A stretch of DNA of 64,000 nt from Deltaproteobacteria bacterium UBA5205 (GCA_002412715.1 DHVP01000045.1:1-64000), one strand, 5' to 3'. Positions 26,289-36,934 are shown, counted from the stretch's first letter. Notes: a model not told the origin generated them from the sequence alone. A program made the numbers and translations.

Positions 26289-26308
26289 AAACCCAAATAA
26301 AATGGCAA
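26281..26308 (-). promoter_or_regulatory. Sigma-70 type promoter of oppDF
   Basis: Minus strand: TTGCCA (26308-26303), 16-base spacer, perfect TATAAT (26286-26281), about 55 bases before the oppD start. Confidence 0.6.
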
Positions 26309-26401
26309 GTCTTTTATGTATGAGCTACGGTCTGACGGCACATACATATTTTTATATATAGAGACCTTACAAACACGTATACTATCCCCATGAGGTGAAT
26401 C

Positions 26402-27877
26402 ATGTCACAGAAAGAGCCGACAGATTTCAGGGAAGGACTAACCTTCGACGACGTTCTGCTTGTACCGGCTTCCAGCGCGATCATGCCGGCGGACGTGGAC
26501 GTTTCCACCTTCCTCACTCCGGCCATAAAGCTCAATATCCCCATAGTCAGCGCAGCGATGGACACGGTCACGGAATCCAAGACAGCCATATGTCTCGCCC
26601 AGGAGGGCGGAATCGGGATCATCCACCGGAATATGACCGTGGGGGAACAGGCCAACGAGGTCGAGAAGGTCAAGAAATCGGAAAGCGGCATGATCGTCGA
26701 CCCTATAACGATAGCCCCCGAAAACAAGATCAAGGACGCCCTGGCACTCATGTCCCGGTACCGCATCTCCGGCATACCCGTCACGAAGGGTCCGAGGCTT
26801 GTCGGCATCATCACCAACAGGGACCTGCGGTTCGAGACCAACCTGGACAGAAAGGTCCAGAATGTCATGACAAAGGAAAACCTTGTAACGGTCAAGGAAG
26901 GTATCGGCCTCGAGGAGTCAAAAAAGATCCTCCATAAGCACAAAATCGAAAAGCTGCTGGTGGTAGACAAGAATTTTGATCTTAAAGGGTTGATTACCAT
27001 TAAGGATATCGAAAAAATGCGCAAGTATCCCAATTCCTGCAAGGACCAGCTCGGAAGGCTTCGGGTGGGTGCAGCGGTAGGGGTCGGCCCGGACAGGGAC
27101 GAGCGGGTCGAGGCCCTTCTCAGGGCGGGGTGCGACGTCATAATCATCGATACGGCGCACGGTCACTCCCGAAATGTCGTTCAATCCATCCAGGCGATCA
27201 AGAAGAGCTTCCCCGACATCCAGATGATCGCGGGCAACATAGCCACCGCGGAGGGATGCGAGGCGCTTATCAAAGCGGGGTGCGACGCCGTGAAGGTCGG
27301 TGTGGGGCCGGGCTCCATCTGCACGACACGAATCGTGGCCGGTATCGGCGTACCCCAGATCACAGCCATCATGGACGCCGCATCGGTCGCGGCCCGGCAC
27401 AATATACCCATTATCGCGGACGGAGGCATCAAGTTCTCCGGGGATATCACGAAGGCCCTGGCTGCCGGCGCCCAGACAGCCATGATCGGCAACCTCTTCG
27501 CCGGGACCGATGAGACGCCGGGAGAGACAGTCCTCTATCAGGGCAGAACGTACAAGGTCTACCGCGGAATGGGTTCCCTGGAAGCCATGCGCGAGGGAAA
27601 GACACGGGACCGCTATTGCATCCCTGAAGATGAGGTGGAATCCAAGATCGTCCCTGAAGGTATCGAGGGCCGGGTACCGTACCGCGGCTCGCTTTCGATA
27701 TGCATCAACCAGCTGGTGGGAGGCCTCAAGGCCGGCATGGGATACGTCGGCACAAGAACCATCGAAGAACTTCAAACAAAACGGAAGTTCATTCGGATAA
27801 CGTCCGCTGCATTGCGGGAAAGCCACGTCCATGACGTTATCATCACAAAGGAAGCGCCAAACTACAGGATCGAGTAG
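26402..27877 (+). CDS. guaB: IMP dehydrogenase
   Basis: 491 residues, standard. Oxidises IMP to XMP with NAD, the committing step of GMP synthesis. Seen: N-terminal substrate segment [12 protein letters not shown], two CBS domains (about 95-215: [27 protein letters not shown]), the catalytic loop GPGSICTTR with its cysteine, the phosphate-binding [12 protein letters not shown], and the flap region YRGMGSL. GAGGTGA precedes the ATG. First gene of guaB-guaA-dnaE-accA-pgi. Confidence 0.97.
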   Translation: MSQKEPTDFREGLTFDDVLLVPASSAIMPADVDVSTFLTPAIKLNIPIVSAAMDTVTESKTAICLAQEGGIGIIHRNMTVGEQANEVEKVKKSESGMIVDPITIAPENKIKDALALMSRYRISGIPVTKGPRLVGIITNRDLRFETNLDRKVQNVMTKENLVTVKEGIGLEESKKILHKHKIEKLLVVDKNFDLKGLITIKDIEKMRKYPNSCKDQLGRLRVGAAVGVGPDRDERVEALLRAGCDVIIIDTAHGHSRNVVQSIQAIKKSFPDIQMIAGNIATAEGCEALIKAGCDAVKVGVGPGSICTTRIVAGIGVPQITAIMDAASVAARHNIPIIADGGIKFSGDITKALAAGAQTAMIGNLFAGTDETPGETVLYQGRTYKVYRGMGSLEAMREGKTRDRYCIPEDEVESKIVPEGIEGRVPYRGSLSICINQLVGGLKAGMGYVGTRTIEELQTKRKFIRITSAALRESHVHDVIITKEAPNYRIE

Positions 27878-27880
27878 AAT

Positions 27881-29440
27881 ATGAAAAACCAGTACAGCGA
27901 CTACCACGATGAACTCGTGCTGATCCTTGACTTCGGCTCTCAATACACCCAGCTTATAGCCCGAAAGGTCAGGGAGCTTGGCGTCTATTGCGAGATATAT
28001 CCCCACAACATGAGAATGGACGCCATCAGATCAATGAAACCTAAGGGGATCATCCTTTCGGGGGGACCGAGCAGCATCAATCAGGAGAATGCGCCGATCT
28101 GCGACAGGGCCGTTTTCGACCTCGGCGTGCCGGTGCTTGGTATCTGCTATGGCCTTCAGCTCATCGCAAAGTTTTTTGGCGGCAAGGTGGAGAAAGCCCC
28201 CAAGCGAGAGTTTGGCAAGGCCCATGTGTATATCGAAACGAAAGACAGGTTCCTTGACGGCATCAAGGATGGCGACGTCGTCTGGATGAGCCATAGTGAC
28301 AAAGTCCTGACCATGCCGCGAGGCTTTGTCGCACTGGCGCGGTCGGACAACTCTCCTTATGCGGCTATCCGTGACAAAAAAGGTGACATCTACGGGGTAC
28401 AGTTCCACCCGGAGGTCCACCACACACCGAAAGGCAACCGCATTCTCAAGAACTTTCTCTATAAAACATGCAAGCTCAAGGGGCTGTTCTCGCCAAGATC
28501 GTTCGTCGAGCTTGCAACGGAAAAGATCCGCCAGGAGGCGGGAAATGAAAAGGTTATATGTGCTCTGAGCGGAGGCGTCGATTCCTCCGTTGTCGCCGCT
28601 CTTATTCACCGTGCCATAGGGGACAACCTCCGCTGCGTCTTTGTCAATAATGGTGTATTGAGAAAAAACGAGGCTCAAGAGGTCATTGCCGCATACCGGG
28701 ATATCCTCCATCTTAACCTGAAATATGTCGATGCCGAGGACACCTTTCTCACGGCCCTCAAAGGCGTAAAAGATCCGGAACGCAAGCGGAAGATCATCGG
28801 GAGAATCTTCATCAGGATATTCGAGGAAGAGGCCCGCACCAACGGCTCCGCCCGGTATCTCGCCCAGGGCACCCTCTATCCCGATGTCATAGAGAGCGTT
28901 TCCTCCAAGGGACCCTCCGCCACTATCAAGAGCCACCATAACGTCGGCGGCCTCCCCAAACGGATGAAGATGACTCTCATCGAGCCCCTCAGGGAACTCT
29001 TCAAGGATGAGGTCCGGGTCGTGGGACGAGAACTTGGCGTCCCCGAGAACATTGTCGCACGTCAACCCTTCCCGGGCCCCGGTCTGGCCATAAGGATCAT
29101 CGGCGATGTGACGAGAGAAAGACTCGAAGTCCTCAAAGAGGCGGACAGCATAATCCGGCAGGAGATCGAACACAATCCTTCCTTTAAACACATCTGGCAA
29201 TCCTTCGCCATACTCATACCGGTGAAGACCGTGGGAGTCATGGGTGACGAGAGAACCTACGCCAACGTCATAGCACTTCGGGTCGTCGAAAGCGAAGACG
29301 CGATGACGGCTGACTGGGCGAGGCTTCCCTACACGACCCTCGATACCGTGGCGCGACGGATCATCAACGAGGTCCCGGACGTGAACAGAGTGGTATACGA
29401 CATATCTTCGAAACCGCCGAGTACGATCGAGTGGGAGTAA
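27881..29440 (+). CDS. guaA: GMP synthase (glutamine-hydrolysing)
   Basis: 519 residues. Class I glutamine amidotransferase domain (about 10-200: LDFGSQYTQLIARKVRE, GICYGLQ with the nucleophile Cys, and GVQFHPEV with the catalytic His), then the ATP pyrophosphatase domain (ALSGGVDSSVVAAL) and dimerisation domain (RQPFPGPGLAIRI, ending PPSTIEWE). Converts XMP to GMP. Starts three bases after guaB, so the two successive GMP-branch enzymes are co-expressed. Confidence 0.97.
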   Translation: MKNQYSDYHDELVLILDFGSQYTQLIARKVRELGVYCEIYPHNMRMDAIRSMKPKGIILSGGPSSINQENAPICDRAVFDLGVPVLGICYGLQLIAKFFGGKVEKAPKREFGKAHVYIETKDRFLDGIKDGDVVWMSHSDKVLTMPRGFVALARSDNSPYAAIRDKKGDIYGVQFHPEVHHTPKGNRILKNFLYKTCKLKGLFSPRSFVELATEKIRQEAGNEKVICALSGGVDSSVVAALIHRAIGDNLRCVFVNNGVLRKNEAQEVIAAYRDILHLNLKYVDAEDTFLTALKGVKDPERKRKIIGRIFIRIFEEEARTNGSARYLAQGTLYPDVIESVSSKGPSATIKSHHNVGGLPKRMKMTLIEPLRELFKDEVRVVGRELGVPENIVARQPFPGPGLAIRIIGDVTRERLEVLKEADSIIRQEIEHNPSFKHIWQSFAILIPVKTVGVMGDERTYANVIALRVVESEDAMTADWARLPYTTLDTVARRIINEVPDVNRVVYDISSKPPSTIEWE

Positions 29441-29446
29441 GGGGAC

Positions 29447-32400
29447 ATGCCCGATTTCGTCCACCTGCATCTGCACACACAGTACAGCCTTCTTGACGGC
29501 GCTATCCGTTTCGACCGCCTTTTCAAGGCGGCGAAAGAGTTCGGCATGCCCGCCTGCGCCATCACGGACCACGGTAATATGTTCGGCGCCGCTGAATTCT
29601 ACCTCGAAGCCGGGCAGCAAGGCATAAAACCCCTCATAGGCTGCGAGGCCTATATCGCCCCGCGGTCCAGATTTGACCAGAAAAGGGTGAAGGGCGAGGA
29701 TGTCGCTTACCATGTCGTTCTCCTCGCTATGAACAACACCGGCTATCAGAATCTCCTCAAGCTCATCAGTCTTGCCCACCTCGAGGGGTTTTATTATCAT
29801 CCGCGGATAGACCGCGAGATCCTGACTAAATACCATGAAGGGCTCATCTGCCTCACCGCCTGCATTAAGGGAGAAATACCGAACTCCATCCTCAAGGGCA
29901 CCGACGAGATGGTCCGCAATAATATTGATTACTACCTGTCGCTCTTCGGTGACCGGCTGTTCTTCGAGCTTCAGGACAACGGTCTCGATGAACAAAGGAT
30001 AGTCAACGAACGCCTCATTGAGCTCTCCTCTTACTACAAAGTCCCCATCGTTGCCACAAACGACTGCCATTACCTTCGGCGCGAGGAAGCAAAGGCACAC
30101 GAACTCCTGCTATGCATCCAGACGGGAAAAACCATCAACGACAAGGACCGTTTGAGCTTTTCCACCGATCAATTCTACTTCAAATCACCTGAAGAGATCG
30201 CGCTCGCCTTTTCCCGATATCCTGAAGCGCTCTCCAATACGATGCGCGTCGTCGAGATGTGCAACGTCACCATCGATACGGGGACCTATCACTTTCCGGA
30301 TTTTCATCCTCCCGGCGACATGGACCTCAATGATTATTTCGAGCAATTGTCTCGCGAAGGTTTCGACAAACGACTGTCCGAGATAAGGTCCGCCTACGAT
30401 TCTTTCGGCGAAGAACTGCACGACCGGTATCGGAAAAGGCTCGACTACGAGATGGGTGTCATCAAGAACACGGGGTTCTCGGGCTACTTCCTCATCGTCG
30501 CCGATTTCATCAATTACGCCAAGACCCACAGCGTCCCGGTGGGGCCGGGCCGGGGTTCCGCGGCCGGAAGCCTCATCGCGTTTTGCCTCGGGATCACCGA
30601 CATAGACCCCATCAAGTACGACCTTATCTTCGAGCGCTTCCTGAACCCTGAGAGGATAAGCATGCCCGATATCGACGTCGACTTCTGCCGGAAGGGGCGC
30701 GACAAGGTCATCGAATATGTCACGGAAAAATACGGTAGAGATAACGTTGCCCAGATCACCACGTTCGGTACCATGAAATCGAAGGCGGCAGTACGCGACG
30801 TCGGCAGGGCGCTCGGCATGGCTTATGCCGAGGTCGATAAGATAGCCAAGCTCATAACCACAGCCGACAGAGGCATCGAGCGGGCCATCGACGAGGAACC
30901 CCAGGTTCGTGAATTGTACCAGACAGACCCACGGGTGAAGGAACTTCTCGATAATGCCTGCGTCGTCGAAGGATTGGCGCGCCATGCCTCGACCCACGCC
31001 GCCGGAATCGTCATCGCCAATAAACACCTTGCCGAATACCTCCCGCTTTACAAAGGCAAGCACGATGAAACGGTTACCCAGTACGACATGAAGATGATCG
31101 AAAAGATCGGACTTATCAAGATCGACTTCCTCGGTCTTGAGACCCTCACGCTCATGGACACCATCGTGAAACTTCTGAAGGAAGATGGGATCGAGATCGA
31201 TATTTCCCGGCTGCCCCTCGATGACAAAAAGACGTATGATCTCCTTTCATCGGGCAACACCTCCGGCGTGTTTCAGCTGGAAAGCCGCGGCATGCGCGAC
31301 CTTCTTACCAAGCTCAAGCCATCTCAATTCGACGACATCATGCCCCTCATCGCGCTTTACAGACCGGGTCCCCTGAAAAGCGGAATGGTCGATGAGTTCA
31401 TCAAGCGCCGCAGCAACCCGGCCCTCGTCACTTACGAGACGCCGAAGCTGGAGGAGATCCTTCACGATACATACGGCGTCATCATCTACCAGGAACAGAT
31501 CATGAAGATCGCCTCCGTACTCGCCGGCTTCTCCATGAAAGACGCCGATGCGTTGCGTAAGGCCATGAGCAAAAAGATCCCGGAACAGCTCGAACGATAC
31601 AAGCAGCAGTTCGTCGACGGTGCCGTTGCCAACGACGTCCCAAAAGACGTCGCCGAGAAGATCTATGATGTTATTCAGCGTTTCGGCGAATACGGGTTCA
31701 ACAAATCGCACAGCACGGCCTACGGGTACATCGCCTACCAGACAGCCTATCTGAAGGCCCATTACCCGATCCACTACTTCGCCGCCATGCTCACGACCGA
31801 GGTGGGCGACACGGACAAGGTCGTCAAGTACATCGGCGAATGCCGTGATTCGGGTATCGAAATCCTGCCTCCGGACATCAATATGAGTCAGAGCGACTTC
31901 ACCATTGTCGATTCAAAGATCCGGTACGGGCTCTCCGGCGTCAGAAACGTCGGAGAGGCAGCCATTGAAAGCATCATTCAGGCGCGTGAAGAAGCGGGGG
32001 GATTCAAATCCTTCGTACACTTCTGCAGTGCCATCGATTCACGCAAAGTCAACAAGAAGGTCATTGAAAGCCTTGCCATGGCGGGATGCTTCGACAGCCT
32101 CGGTCTCAACAGGGCGCAGATACTGTATCTGGCGCAGGAGATGCTGGATAAGCTGACAAAGCGGGACACAAAAAACAACGTCAATCAGGGCAGCATATTC
32201 GGAGAAACTGAAGTTGCGGAAACGACGGTATCTTTTGATATCCCCGCTATGGACGAACTCTCCCACGACGAGATTCTGAACGGTGAAAAGGAGTCCCTTG
32301 GCTTCTATTTCAGCAAACATCCCCTCAAACCTTACGAAAACCTGATCGCCGAGCTTACCCCGCACGACAGCCAGACTCTGAAGGAAACGGAAACATCCGA

Positions 32401-32905
32401 GGATGTCAGCATAGCGGGGATTGTGAGTACATTAAAGGAGGTCACGACCAGGCGGGGCGACAAGATGGCATACGTCACCCTTGAGGATACGAAAGGCATC
32501 GTTGAAATCATCTGCTTCCCCGATCTCTACGGCAAGCACAATTATATAATCAAGAGCGGGAAACCTCTCATGATAACGGGCTCACTGGAGAAAACCGAGG
32601 AGGCCGGGGCCAGGATAAAGGCAAAGGCCGTGTCGCTCCTTGAGGCCTTGACCGGCGAGCTTTTAAAAACGGTCAAGATACGGATCCACTGCGAAGTCAT
32701 CAAGAAAGAAGAGTTGAGGGTGTTGAAGGACATCCTCATCAGCGTCAGGGGCAGATCGGCTGTCGTCCTGGAGTTCCAGCTCAACGGGGAAAAGCAATCC
32801 CTCCCTCTCAAGAATATCAGGATCGATCCCAAGAAAAAAGACGTCCTCCTGAAGCACTTCAAGAAGGGTATGGACGTAGAGGTTATTGATGAGATACTAC
32901 CTTGA
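29447..32905 (+). CDS. dnaE: DNA polymerase III alpha subunit
   Basis: 1152 residues, usual for DnaE1. PHP domain at the N-terminus (HLHLHTQYSLLDGA, ITDHGNMFG, TNDCHYL), polymerase palm with the aspartate motif MPDIDVDFC, the fingers region (YQEQIMKIASVLAGFS), helix-hairpin-helix part, and the C-terminal OB fold (VSIAGIVSTLKEVTTRRGDK). The PHP metal ligands I can see (HLHLH, D-H, D-x-H) are kept, whereas E. coli DnaE has lost several. Replicative polymerase; six bases after guaA. Confidence 0.97.
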   Translation: MPDFVHLHLHTQYSLLDGAIRFDRLFKAAKEFGMPACAITDHGNMFGAAEFYLEAGQQGIKPLIGCEAYIAPRSRFDQKRVKGEDVAYHVVLLAMNNTGYQNLLKLISLAHLEGFYYHPRIDREILTKYHEGLICLTACIKGEIPNSILKGTDEMVRNNIDYYLSLFGDRLFFELQDNGLDEQRIVNERLIELSSYYKVPIVATNDCHYLRREEAKAHELLLCIQTGKTINDKDRLSFSTDQFYFKSPEEIALAFSRYPEALSNTMRVVEMCNVTIDTGTYHFPDFHPPGDMDLNDYFEQLSREGFDKRLSEIRSAYDSFGEELHDRYRKRLDYEMGVIKNTGFSGYFLIVADFINYAKTHSVPVGPGRGSAAGSLIAFCLGITDIDPIKYDLIFERFLNPERISMPDIDVDFCRKGRDKVIEYVTEKYGRDNVAQITTFGTMKSKAAVRDVGRALGMAYAEVDKIAKLITTADRGIERAIDEEPQVRELYQTDPRVKELLDNACVVEGLARHASTHAAGIVIANKHLAEYLPLYKGKHDETVTQYDMKMIEKIGLIKIDFLGLETLTLMDTIVKLLKEDGIEIDISRLPLDDKKTYDLLSSGNTSGVFQLESRGMRDLLTKLKPSQFDDIMPLIALYRPGPLKSGMVDEFIKRRSNPALVTYETPKLEEILHDTYGVIIYQEQIMKIASVLAGFSMKDADALRKAMSKKIPEQLERYKQQFVDGAVANDVPKDVAEKIYDVIQRFGEYGFNKSHSTAYGYIAYQTAYLKAHYPIHYFAAMLTTEVGDTDKVVKYIGECRDSGIEILPPDINMSQSDFTIVDSKIRYGLSGVRNVGEAAIESIIQAREEAGGFKSFVHFCSAIDSRKVNKKVIESLAMAGCFDSLGLNRAQILYLAQEMLDKLTKRDTKNNVNQGSIFGETEVAETTVSFDIPAMDELSHDEILNGEKESLGFYFSKHPLKPYENLIAELTPHDSQTLKETETSEDVSIAGIVSTLKEVTTRRGDKMAYVTLEDTKGIVEIICFPDLYGKHNYIIKSGKPLMITGSLEKTEEAGARIKAKAVSLLEALTGELLKTVKIRIHCEVIKKEELRVLKDILISVRGRSAVVLEFQLNGEKQSLPLKNIRIDPKKKDVLLKHFKKGMDVEVIDEILP

Positions 32906-33848
32906 TTTTGAAAAAAAACTCGAACCTCTTGAAAGAAGGATCTTCGAGATAGAACGATTCTACGATGAGAAGGATCCTTATTACGCAAAAGAACTTGCTG
33001 TACTGCGGAAAAAGATCGCAAAGATCGAAAAAGAAACATACGCCGAATTGTCGAACTGGCAGCGATCCCAACTCTCACGTCACCTGAACAGGCCGCACAC
33101 CCTAGATTACATTCACAATCTGTTCACCGATTTCGTCGAGCTCCATGGTGACAGAAAGTTCAAGGACGACCCGGCGCTCGTCGCCGGTTTTGCCCGTTTC
33201 CAGGACGTAAACGTGGCCGTTGTGGGCCACCAGAAAGGCAAGGACGTCCGGGAGATGGCCCACAGGAACTTCGGCATGGCCCATCCCGACGGCTACCGCA
33301 AGGCAATGCGTGTTATGGACATGGCGGCGAGATGGGGCAAACCCATCATCACCTTCATCGATACCCCGGGTGCTTTTCCCGGTGTGGGAGCCGAAGAGCG
33401 CGGGCAGGCAGAGGCTATCGCCTCCAATATCTATTTCATGTTCTCCCTCGGTGTCCCGATCATCTCCCTCGTCATCGGCGAAGGCGGCAGTGGCGGGGCG
33501 CTTGGCATAGGCGTCGGCAACAGGGTACTCATGCTGGAGAACGCGACCTATTCCGTCATATCCCCGGAAGGGTGCGCGGCCATCCTCTGGAGGGATGGAA
33601 CCAAGGGCCCGCTTGCGGCGGATGCCCTGAAACCCACGGCTCGCGACCTTCTGAAACTCAAGGTCGCTGATGAGATCATCCATGAGCCCTTCGGAGGCGC
33701 TCACAGGGACTGGCAGACAACCTTCGACAACACGGGAGTCCTTCTTGGCAAGCATTTGAAGGAACTCATGAACTTCGATCCGGAAACCTTAAAAGAGATG
33801 CGCTACGCGAAATTCCGTAACATGGGCGTTTTCGAGGAGAGACGATGA
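32889..33848 (+). CDS. accA: Acetyl-CoA carboxylase carboxyltransferase alpha subunit
   Basis: 319 residues. Transfers carboxyl from carboxybiotin to acetyl-CoA together with AccD. Seen: N-terminal coiled helix (DFEKKLEPLERRIFEIE), REMAHRNFGMAHPDGYRKA, the TPGAFPGVGAEERGQAEAIA loop, and GEGGSGGALGIGVGNRV. The ATG at 32889 is used rather than the preceding TTG; it lies within the last 17 bases of dnaE, so the genes are coupled. The AccD partner is not in the window. Confidence 0.95.
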   Translation: MRYYLDFEKKLEPLERRIFEIERFYDEKDPYYAKELAVLRKKIAKIEKETYAELSNWQRSQLSRHLNRPHTLDYIHNLFTDFVELHGDRKFKDDPALVAGFARFQDVNVAVVGHQKGKDVREMAHRNFGMAHPDGYRKAMRVMDMAARWGKPIITFIDTPGAFPGVGAEERGQAEAIASNIYFMFSLGVPIISLVIGEGGSGGALGIGVGNRVLMLENATYSVISPEGCAAILWRDGTKGPLAADALKPTARDLLKLKVADEIIHEPFGGAHRDWQTTFDNTGVLLGKHLKELMNFDPETLKEMRYAKFRNMGVFEERR

Positions 33849-35203
33849 AGACAATAACCCTGGACATAACCAACGCATTGGCTGAAGCAGTCGGAGTCAA
33901 TGGTATCGACCCGGCGGAGTTCACAAAGACGCTGTCGGCGATAAGCGACTATTATGCAAAACTCCTGGCCAAACCCTTTCCCTTCATGACGCTCCCTTCG
34001 ACGCGCTTCCAGTTCGATGAGATGCAAGCGCTTGCAGACAAGGCCGCCCGGATGAAGATAAAGAACCTTGTCCTTCTCGGGATAGGAGGTTCTTCACTGG
34101 GTACCCAAACCATATTCGATGCCCTCCTCCACCCTTTCCATAACCACGAGGAACGTTTTCGCGAGGGAAAACCCCGCTATTTCATCCTGGACAACATCGA
34201 TCCCCACAAGATGGCAGCCATCATCGAGACCATCATCCCCGACCTAGACCGAACCCTTCTCGTTGTCATCAGCAAGTCAGGCGAGACGCCGGAAACGATC
34301 TCCCAGTTCATGCTTTTCAATGAATTGATGAAGAAATCCCAGGGGTACAAGGAAAGGATCGTCCTTATCACCGACAAGGAAAAAGGCCTCCTCAACAAGA
34401 TAGCGGGCAAGGAAGGATATCCCGTTCTCAACCTCCCCGAAGGCATAGGCGGCAGGTTCTCCGTTCTCACCCCCGTGGGCCTCTTCCCTTCGGCGCTCAT
34501 GGGCATCAACATCAAGAAACTGTCCGACGGCGCCGCAGGAATGGCGGCCCACATTGTCCGGTACGATGGTGAAGAAAACATGGCCTTTGTCCTCGCCGCA
34601 ATCCTCCACCTCATGGACAAGGCCGCCAAAAAGATTCATGTCATCATGCCGTATTGTGAAAGGCTGTCCGGATTCGCGGACTGGTTCAGACAGCTTGAGG
34701 CTGAAAGCCTCGGCAAAAAGGGCCTTGGCCCGACGCCCACCAAATCCGTGGGCGTCACCGATCAGCACTCCCAGCTTCAGCTCTACGTGGACGGCCCCAA
34801 AGACAAGTGCATCATTCTCCTTTACAGTGCAACGCAGGAAGTCCCCATCCCGGCAAGCTTCGACTACCTTGAGGACGTGCAATACCTCGCCAACAAGGAC
34901 ATGAAGTCCCTCTTCCATGCCGAATTCCTGGGCACCCGCCTCTCCCTCACCGAGGCAAAAACCCCCAACATCTCCCTCATCCTCGACGAGGTCAGCGACT
35001 ACAACCTGGGCGCCCTCTTCTACCTCTTCGAAATGGTCACCGCCATCATGGGCCACCTCCTCGGCGTCAACGCCTTCGATCAGCCAGGCGTTGAACAGGG
35101 CAAGATCTACACAAAGGCGATGATGGGCAAAAAGGGTTTGGAAAAAGAACGCGAACACACAGAAGCCCTGCTCCTGAAACCGGCGAAGGCGGTCGTTTTC
35201 TAG
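33845..35203 (+). CDS. pgi: Glucose-6-phosphate isomerase
   Basis: 452 residues, the shorter bacterial form. SIS fold: LVLLGIGGSSLGTQTIFDAL, VVISKSGETPETISQ (phosphate site), VLTPVGLFPSALMGI, and at the C-terminus NAFDQPGVEQGK with the catalytic lysine. Interconverts glucose 6-phosphate and fructose 6-phosphate. ATGA overlap with accA; last gene of the operon. Confidence 0.95.
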   Translation: MKTITLDITNALAEAVGVNGIDPAEFTKTLSAISDYYAKLLAKPFPFMTLPSTRFQFDEMQALADKAARMKIKNLVLLGIGGSSLGTQTIFDALLHPFHNHEERFREGKPRYFILDNIDPHKMAAIIETIIPDLDRTLLVVISKSGETPETISQFMLFNELMKKSQGYKERIVLITDKEKGLLNKIAGKEGYPVLNLPEGIGGRFSVLTPVGLFPSALMGINIKKLSDGAAGMAAHIVRYDGEENMAFVLAAILHLMDKAAKKIHVIMPYCERLSGFADWFRQLEAESLGKKGLGPTPTKSVGVTDQHSQLQLYVDGPKDKCIILLYSATQEVPIPASFDYLEDVQYLANKDMKSLFHAEFLGTRLSLTEAKTPNISLILDEVSDYNLGALFYLFEMVTAIMGHLLGVNAFDQPGVEQGKIYTKAMMGKKGLEKEREHTEALLLKPAKAVVF

Positions 35204-35644
35204 GACTCTCTTCCTCTCATCATCCGGCGCAGGCCGGGACCCAGAAAATATGTCGGTCTTCACCTGCCAGATCCTTCCCGAGCTCCTCAGGTCCTTAATC
35301 CAGGAAGCAGGGAAACCATGGAAGAATATTCCATGGAAATCGGATTTATGATGTGCGTCTTGCACAACATCCGGGTATCAAGGAATGTCTTGAGGCTGCG
35401 GAAACGTTAGAATTCAGCACGGGGAGCCCGGGTAGAAAGATGAATATGCGTGTCCCCTGTCCGCCCATTCTCAAAGATGAAGACCGGGAAGAAAATGTTG
35501 CAATCAGGCCATACCGGATGACAGATAGGATACGAGGGGGGATCAGCCATACATGAAAACGTGCGTAGAGTTCGGCAAAGCCCCGGTGGCAGGTTCTTCT
35601 GACGAATAGGGATATCAGCGGAACGACGAGCTACAGGATGTCTC
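35204..35644. other. Convergent intergenic stretch, nothing recognised
   Basis: About 440 bases between pgi (+) and the CBS-domain protein gene (-). A 67-codon frame at 35353-35556 has no ribosome site and no protein-like pattern. I see no strong terminator hairpin with a T-run on either strand, and no RNA gene. Confidence 0.5.
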
Positions 35645-36934
35645 TCACTTCGACCTTTCGAACTTAATTTTGACGATCCTTCTGCCGTCTATGTCGACGA
35701 CGGTGAAACGGTAGCCGGCGTAATAAATGACCTCTCCGCCTTTGGCGAGGCCCTGGAGCTGGGTGGTTATGAAGCCTCCCAGTGTTTCGTAGTCGGGGGA
35801 TTCGGGCAGATCGAGGTCGAGGCGGTTATTCAGGTCTCTTATGGAATAGGAGGCGTCTATGAGATATGATCCGTCACGGTGGCGCTCGATCTTGTCTTCC
35901 ACGTCGGTTTCGTCCATGATCTCGCCAAAGATCTCCTCCATGATATCTTCCAGGGTAATGATCCCGATCGCGGTGCCGTATTCGTCGATGACAACAGCCA
36001 GATGGCGGCGCGTGCGCTGCATCTGTTTGAGGAGAGCGCTGACCTCCATTGTGGCGGGGACGAAGAAGGGGCGCTTCAAGAGCTTCTCCAGCTGGAAGGG
36101 CTCCTTGGTCCTCCAGATGTGCCGCGATACGTCCTTTTGATATATGAAACCGATGACGTTATCGAAGGTTTCCCGGTACACGGGGTAACGGGAAAATTCA
36201 TTTCCGATGATATAGTCGAGAACTTTCTCCGTACTGTCGTCGGCATCGATGGCATAGACATTCGGGCGCGGCACCATCACCTCTCTGACGGAACGGTCGC
36301 CGAAACGAAAGACCCTGTTGATCAGCTCCTCTTCGGTTTTGTCAAAAACACCTTTTCGCCTCCCCTCTTCCAGGAGGATCGTGATCTCGCCGGCGCCTAC
36401 ATGCTCCTCTACCTTTTTGAGGTTCAGCACCTTGACGAAAAACATTGTCGTGACCGAGAGAAAGCTGACGAAGATTGAAAAGATACGCGACACGAAGCTA
36501 AAGAAAGGGATTATCGCAAGGGCGGCCCTTTCCTTGTAGTTAAGGCCAATATACTTGGGTACCAGCTCTCCGAAAACGATGAAGAGATACGTCAGGATAA
36601 CCACGGGAACAGCCAGGCCGATGGACTCCGAAAAGGGTTTCAGAAACTCGACCCTGGCAATGAAAGGTATAAGATACTTTGCCGCCATGACGCCGCTTAT
36701 GGCCGATGCCAGGGTGCCGAAGAGGGTAATGCCTATCTGCACGGTTGAGAGAAAACGCTCGGGATTCTCTTTCATCTGCAGAAGGATTTCCGTTTTCCGG
36801 TCCTTCCTTTTCCTCAGAAGTTCCTTTATCTTGCTCTTGCGTGAAGTGATGATGGCCGTTTCAGCGGCGGAAAAGACCCCATTCAGGATGAGGAGTACGA
36901 GGATGATGATTATGTCGACAAACGGATTGCCCAT
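35645..36934 (-). CDS. CNNM/CBS hemolysin-family membrane protein (CorC/TlyC type)
   Basis: 429 residues. CNNM (DUF21) membrane domain (about 1-190; start IIIILVLLILNGVFSAAETA, and STVQIGITLFGTLASAISG), a CBS pair (about 205-335: VMVPRPNVYAIDADD and VVIDEYGTAIGIITLEDI), and a CorC_HlyC domain (about 350-425: LPESPDYETLGGFI). Family members are linked to magnesium/cobalt efflux; the name hemolysin is historical. Its ATG overlaps the stop of the giant activase gene (TAATG), so both are one transcript. Confidence 0.9.
   Translation of the reverse strand: MGNPFVDIIIILVLLILNGVFSAAETAIITSRKSKIKELLRKRKDRKTEILLQMKENPERFLSTVQIGITLFGTLASAISGVMAAKYLIPFIARVEFLKPFSESIGLAVPVVILTYLFIVFGELVPKYIGLNYKERAALAIIPFFSFVSRIFSIFVSFLSVTTMFFVKVLNLKKVEEHVGAGEITILLEEGRRKGVFDKTEEELINRVFRFGDRSVREVMVPRPNVYAIDADDSTEKVLDYIIGNEFSRYPVYRETFDNVIGFIYQKDVSRHIWRTKEPFQLEKLLKRPFFVPATMEVSALLKQMQRTRRHLAVVIDEYGTAIGIITLEDIMEEIFGEIMDETDVEDKIERHRDGSYLIDASYSIRDLNNRLDLDLPESPDYETLGGFITTQLQGLAKGGEVIYYAGYRFTVVDIDGRRIVKIKFERSK

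Noticed and set aside
26289..26401. Purine riboswitch before guaB
   Set aside because: The leader is about 110 bases, but I see neither the conserved core nor the three-stem layout of a guanine riboswitch.
28031..30100. 689-codon open frame antisense to guaA and dnaE
   Set aside because: It lies opposite two certain genes; the translation shows no domain and arises from codon bias on the other strand.
35353..35556. 67-codon frame after pgi
   Set aside because: No ribosome site, composition not protein-like, no homology recognised.
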